A model generated the notes under the pieces. That model worked only from the letters and a program-made list of their open reading frames with translations, did not search any database and was not told the origin of the DNA. The position numbers were made by a program, and so were the translations under genes. 64,000 nt of DNA. It comes from Zonotrichia leucophrys gambelii. Its lineage: Eukaryota > Chordata > Aves > Passeriformes > Passerellidae. Within the stretch, counting starts at the first letter, position 1. Every line of letters starts with the position of its first letter. Shown one piece after another: positions 59,726 through 64,000 of this stretch. The DNA is taken from positions 124,394,533 through 124,458,532 of the forward strand of contig NC_088171.1 in NCBI RefSeq assembly GCF_028769735.1, written 5' to 3'.

Positions 59726-61785
59726 AGCCCTGTCTATCCCCTAATGACAGGGCACCCTAATAACATTGAGATCCCAAATTTTGATCAGTATTTGTAAGCC
59801 AATGCAAAAAAAAACCAACCCTAATAAAGCATCAAGCATGCTTTAAAAATTGCTGCTGTTGTGGAGCAGCCTTCCTACACCACATGGATTTCCCTGGTGC
59901 CAAGAACCCCCAGCAGAAATAGCAGAGAGCTGTGCTCTAACCAAGAGGTGTAAGAAATGAGAGTAGAGCACAAGAGATCTGTGAACACAGGAGTCTCCTG
60001 GGCAGGAATGATTAAATATCAGTGGCCTCATGAGCTGCTTTTGGGGTACCAGCACAAAACCCAGAATTGCTCCCAAACTGTAGACTGAACTGACTGTGGG
60101 TCTGTGCATTTCCACCAAGGAAACTGCAGTGGACATGTAAATACTTCAAAAGTAATTTCTCTAAGAAACACTGCTGTCTTCCAGAGATTTCTGGTTCAAG
60201 AGCTAATACCTTTATGTCCTGTCCTTGGAAACACAATGGAGCTGTTAATGTGAGTGTTGATTTGACACAGATTGGGTGACCTGTGCTAAGTGCATTAGCA
60301 CCTGGCTTTGAAAATGTAGCCTCCCTAGATTAAATCAAATTATTACAAAGGTACTAACTGTAATTTTGAAAATACACACACACAGATGTGTCTGCAAGAC
60401 TTTTCTTGAAGTAGCCACTTTGATTTAATCTCAACAGTACTACACCTTAACCCATTCTCTGGCACACAAAAACAATTAGATATTTTTCAGTTTATTCACA
60501 CCTTCCAGAAAAGCCTTGTAGTTATACTGAGGTAAGCCTGAAGTTTTCCCTACTAACCAGGTTTTCACAAAGCATCAGAGTTCACATTTTAGCAGTACTA
60601 TAAAAATGGGGGGATGTGAGAGAGAGGGAGTTCCTAGAGAAAACAAGAGATGCCTCTTTGAAACGCCCATTTAGCAACAATGTTCCCCACAGAACATTAA
60701 GACGTGGCAGATTAAGACAAGTGCTTGTCCGCACCACAAAGAAGATGAAGAGGAGGAAAAATAAGGATGTTGAGCAAGACCACTTCAGGGTGGCACCCGA
60801 GGTGCTGATGCTTCTGAGACACAATTTAGGTCCATGACATAGTGAATTCACGGTCCCGGTCCCGTGTACTAATTAGTGAAGGGAGCAGTGACAGATATTT
60901 CAGCAACCTTTTCCCAGGCCTTAAAGGGAGTGCCCAAGCTAACAATGGGAATTCCTACTAGGATTCTGATTCACATAGGGGAATGCACTAACAGTAAGGT
61001 CACCAACACTGAATGTGGGAACCCCTTGTAGCACTGTGTGTGGAGAGAAATGTTTTGGCACAGCTGAGAGCTTTGCTGGTTTGGCTTTGGGGAAATGTTC
61101 ATCAGGGAGGAGGATGGCACCAGGGCAGTGCAGAGGCAGGCAGCACTGCTGTGGAGTCCTTCCCTTGCTTGCACTAGCCTGCCTTGGGAAAAACAAAAAG
61201 AAAAGGGAACATTAGCTCAGGGAATGACTGGTGAAGCTGGCAGGGGATATTTCTAAGGATAAAATGGAGTGTCAGGGTGTTGAGCTCACTCCCATCTTCC
61301 CGAGGGTTTGGCTGTCTGGGCTCAGGGCCAGCCCAGAGACACTGCAGGTGGTGACCTTGAGGAAAACTCTTACTGAAAGCAGAGCAGGGTGGCATCAGCC
61401 AGGGCTGCCCCTCCTTCTCCTGGAACCTCCACCAAAGTTGATTCTCTTCACTTTCCTCTTCCCTTCGGTCCCTGCCTGTGTTTCACTGCAGTGGCACTGC
61501 ATTCATGCCTGTACATTGCCTGCCAGACTGCCAGAGGAAAATATTTGCACAACTGTGTCTGGCATTGGCAACAGCAGAAATTGCAACATCTATAATGTGT
61601 TCAGCAGTATTAACATTTGAGAGTGCTAGCCCTGCTCCTTACTGACCTGGCATTAACATTTTTGCTGGCAGACTTCACTCAGATTCAGGAATTTTGATTT
61701 AAATTTGATTTTCTGAGTGAATAAAGATATCCTATATACAAAATTCTAAGGAATCATTCTACTTCCCTCCAGCAAATACAGTTAT
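59726..61785. other. Unassigned non-coding stretch
   Basis: No named repeat. 60582-60851 is open on both strands and keeps several CpGs (see findings), but I recognise no protein. A 129-codon plus-strand frame (61231-61620) lies in GC-rich DNA without a known domain. Confidence 0.5.
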
Positions 61786-61826
61786 AATTATGGCTGCTGT
61801 ATAGAATTGCAGGATTAGCAAAGTAT

Positions 61827-61843
61827 GCCAATAATTAATTGGC
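61827..61843. repeat. Inverted pair of CCAAT boxes
   Basis: GCCAAT-AATTA-ATTGGC is a perfect 6-bp inverted repeat with a 5-bp centre, giving two head-to-head NF-Y-type CCAAT motifs around a homeodomain-like AATTA. No TATA box or CpG island is nearby. Confidence 0.7.
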
Positions 61844-64000
61844 TTGTATAGTTTCTTTATCTCCTCCCAAGAAAGGAATCCACAAACATTGTCCTACAAG
61901 AAGGACATTTCAATAAGCAGAATTTTCAAATTCAGTCCTGTTTAACACTGTGTGGACTAACTCCACCCAGGTGAGATTCTGCAGCCCATGATAACTGTTA
62001 ATAACTGCTCAGTAATTAATGAGGCAGGCTGAATGGAGATATATGCCTTCTGTGAACTTTGGTAGCTTAAGATGGAGAGTACCATTGGCCCACCAACAGA
62101 TTTAGAAGTAGGAAAAATGTGTAAGATTATCCAGAATTGCATAGTTGGATAAAAAGAGAGGGATACATCAGATTGCCCAAATTCAGCAGTCAGAGTGTTA
62201 GGAGGAGGCTGTAACCTGACTGAAGGGGCACTGATCAAAGCCACAGGGAAAACGCAGTTTTTTAAGTACCCAGAAGGACTTCATTCCCTTCCTGATTAGA
62301 GGCTATCTTTGACAGCTCATTATCACAGCTGATAAAGCACATCCATCCAAGCTGCAGACTGAAAAATACAGGACTACTATGGAGGCCCACCAAAGAAACA
62401 AAAAACATGAAAGAACAAAAATGTACTATTTTTCCAGTCAGGCAAAAGTTGAAAACCAGATGTTTTCAGAACTGACCACCGTTCAGAAGAGACACCTAAC
62501 CCAGACAGACAAAAGGATCAGAAACCTGTGAATAAGAAAGAAAAACAAATCTTAGGTATAAACATGCTAAATTACTTCAAAAGAGATTGCAGCTAAGTGG
62601 AAATGCCTTGCATTTGTGAAGACTAAAGTGGTCATAGCTGTAGCTAGAGGAATAAAAAAAAAAAAATCAATTCCTTCATCATCTGAGCAGTTGGCCACAA
62701 TGAGTGAGCAGATTTCAGCCTCTTGTAGCACACTTCAGGTCAGGTCCTTCAGTTCTATTTCAGAATTTTTTTTAGCAAAATCCTATGTTCTTTCTTCAAG
62801 GAAGCACATGAAAATATACCTGTCTAGAGGTAAACACATGTTCAAGTACTTCACTGGAACAAAAATTCATTTAGGCTGCAGGTGACTGACTGAAACAAAT
62901 AGCAGGGCTGTCCTTGTGTAGAATAAAAAAAATGGGGAAAAAGAAATAACAAAAACCAGTTATGTGAAGCTACAGCATTAAGATCAGACTAAGCAGAATT
63001 TTCCAAAAGAAGAGATAGTTAGTAGTCATAACAACAACAGTGGTAGATAAAGCACAATCTCTTCATAAGGATGTTTAGGAACTCCAACATGAAAATACAA
63101 GAAAATGTAATCTAAAGAGATCAGGAAAAAACAGTGCAGGGGTTCCATGAAGGAAGGGAAAACACTATGCATCCCATGGGCCTTCCAGGCAAGCTGATGA
63201 TGCAGCTAGAAGAGAAGGCTCTGCAACAGGAAGGGCACATCTGGAAAGAGGGTGGCAAGGACAGCGCTTCACAGCCAGGCAAACAAAACTTTCAGAGGCC
63301 TGTGGGCAACTGGACCCCTCTAGGTTTAAGAGTAACAGGAGGTCATTCACATGACCATGAGAAAATGTACAAACTGGGAATGAAGTCTGGAGCCCCCTCC
63401 CTGGATGTGACTTGTGCCAGTAGTGTAAAATCAGTGTGACACAGCCCCAGAGCAGACTGTCCCTGGGCCGAGGGGCAGCACTGCCACCCTGCATCCAGGT
63501 GCTGCCTGTGCATCTGGCATCCTTGACAGCAACAGCTCAAGCTCAGGATAAGGAAATGATGCATTTAATTTTGCAAGACTAACAGTTGAAATTCATCCAT
63601 TAGACCTTCTGACACAGTTTGTTGAATAAGGTGGCTTTTACACCTCTGGATGCTTTCAAATTGTTTTGTACTGCCAGAGTGGTATGAAAGTACTTAGTAT
63701 GAAGGAGATTTAAGCCAGGAATGTGCAAGAGGACAGGCACAGCCCTGTTTGGAAGATCCACAATAGCCACAGTGCAGACAGGAGTAAGTCATGCTCTGGC
63801 ACTCAGCTGGCAGACAGGTGTGCCGGCTGCTCGGTGACATTATCACGCTTCCCGTTGTTCCTTACCACTCCTCTGCCGAGGCTTTCCACCCCCGCAGCTC
63901 TGTTGGCAGAAGGAATTAAGTGAGCACTCCCTCGTGTGCTTCCAACAAGTCAGATGGATTAGTCAACAAAGAGGGTTTAAACCAACCTGCTCGCTTTGCC
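61844..64000. other. Unassigned non-coding stretch to window end
   Basis: No gene or named repeat recognised. An A run lies at 62655-62667. The last 280 bases (63720-64000) keep more CpGs than their surroundings. Frames up to 109 codons (63165-63494, minus) have no recognised domain. Confidence 0.5.

Overview
This window looks like non-coding nuclear DNA from a songbird (passerine). I support no protein-coding exon, tRNA, rRNA or CRISPR array in it. The assignment rests on the repeats: truncated CR1 LINE copies on both strands, solo LTRs of the kind typical of songbird genomes, a low overall repeat load, and GC-rich patches alternating with AT-rich DNA. All of this comes from reading the sequence; no database search was possible.

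Layout: 1-5.5 kb is unassigned, with a motif-rich candidate conserved element near 5.5 kb. At 5.98-6.48 kb a composite repeat (duplicated 45-bp block, TA/TG microsatellite, inverted arms) is followed by a CR1 3' end, and part of the composite recurs inverted at 8.87 kb. A complete minus-strand solo LTR lies at 10.21-10.84 kb. An 860-bp minus-strand CR1 that still shows reverse-transcriptase C-terminal coding remnants lies at 16.62-17.48 kb. A dense cluster of GATA-type motifs occupies 20.5-21.5 kb. The 24.8-30 kb interval is repeat-rich: two further LTR-like elements, an ancient MIR-like SINE, a CR1 end, and a perfect plus-strand solo LTR with 6-bp target duplications. A hexamer/octamer microsatellite with self-complementary halves sits at 36.74-36.87 kb. 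CR1 fragments at 43.0, 47.2-47.75, 50.5 and 57.3 kb, a second MIR-like SINE at 46.5 kb, a minus-strand solo LTR at 51.7-52.1 kb, a 457-bp nearly all-purine GGAA tract at 53.4-53.8 kb, a 29-A run at 55.0 kb and a probable hAT-type MITE at 59.4-59.7 kb make up the rest.

No genes act together here. The window is best read as a gene desert or the inside of a very large intron. Functional content, if any, would be regulatory (20.5-21.5, 5.5, 24.0, 58.9 and 61.8 kb are the best candidates) or an unrecognised lncRNA. I found no convincing new biological system.
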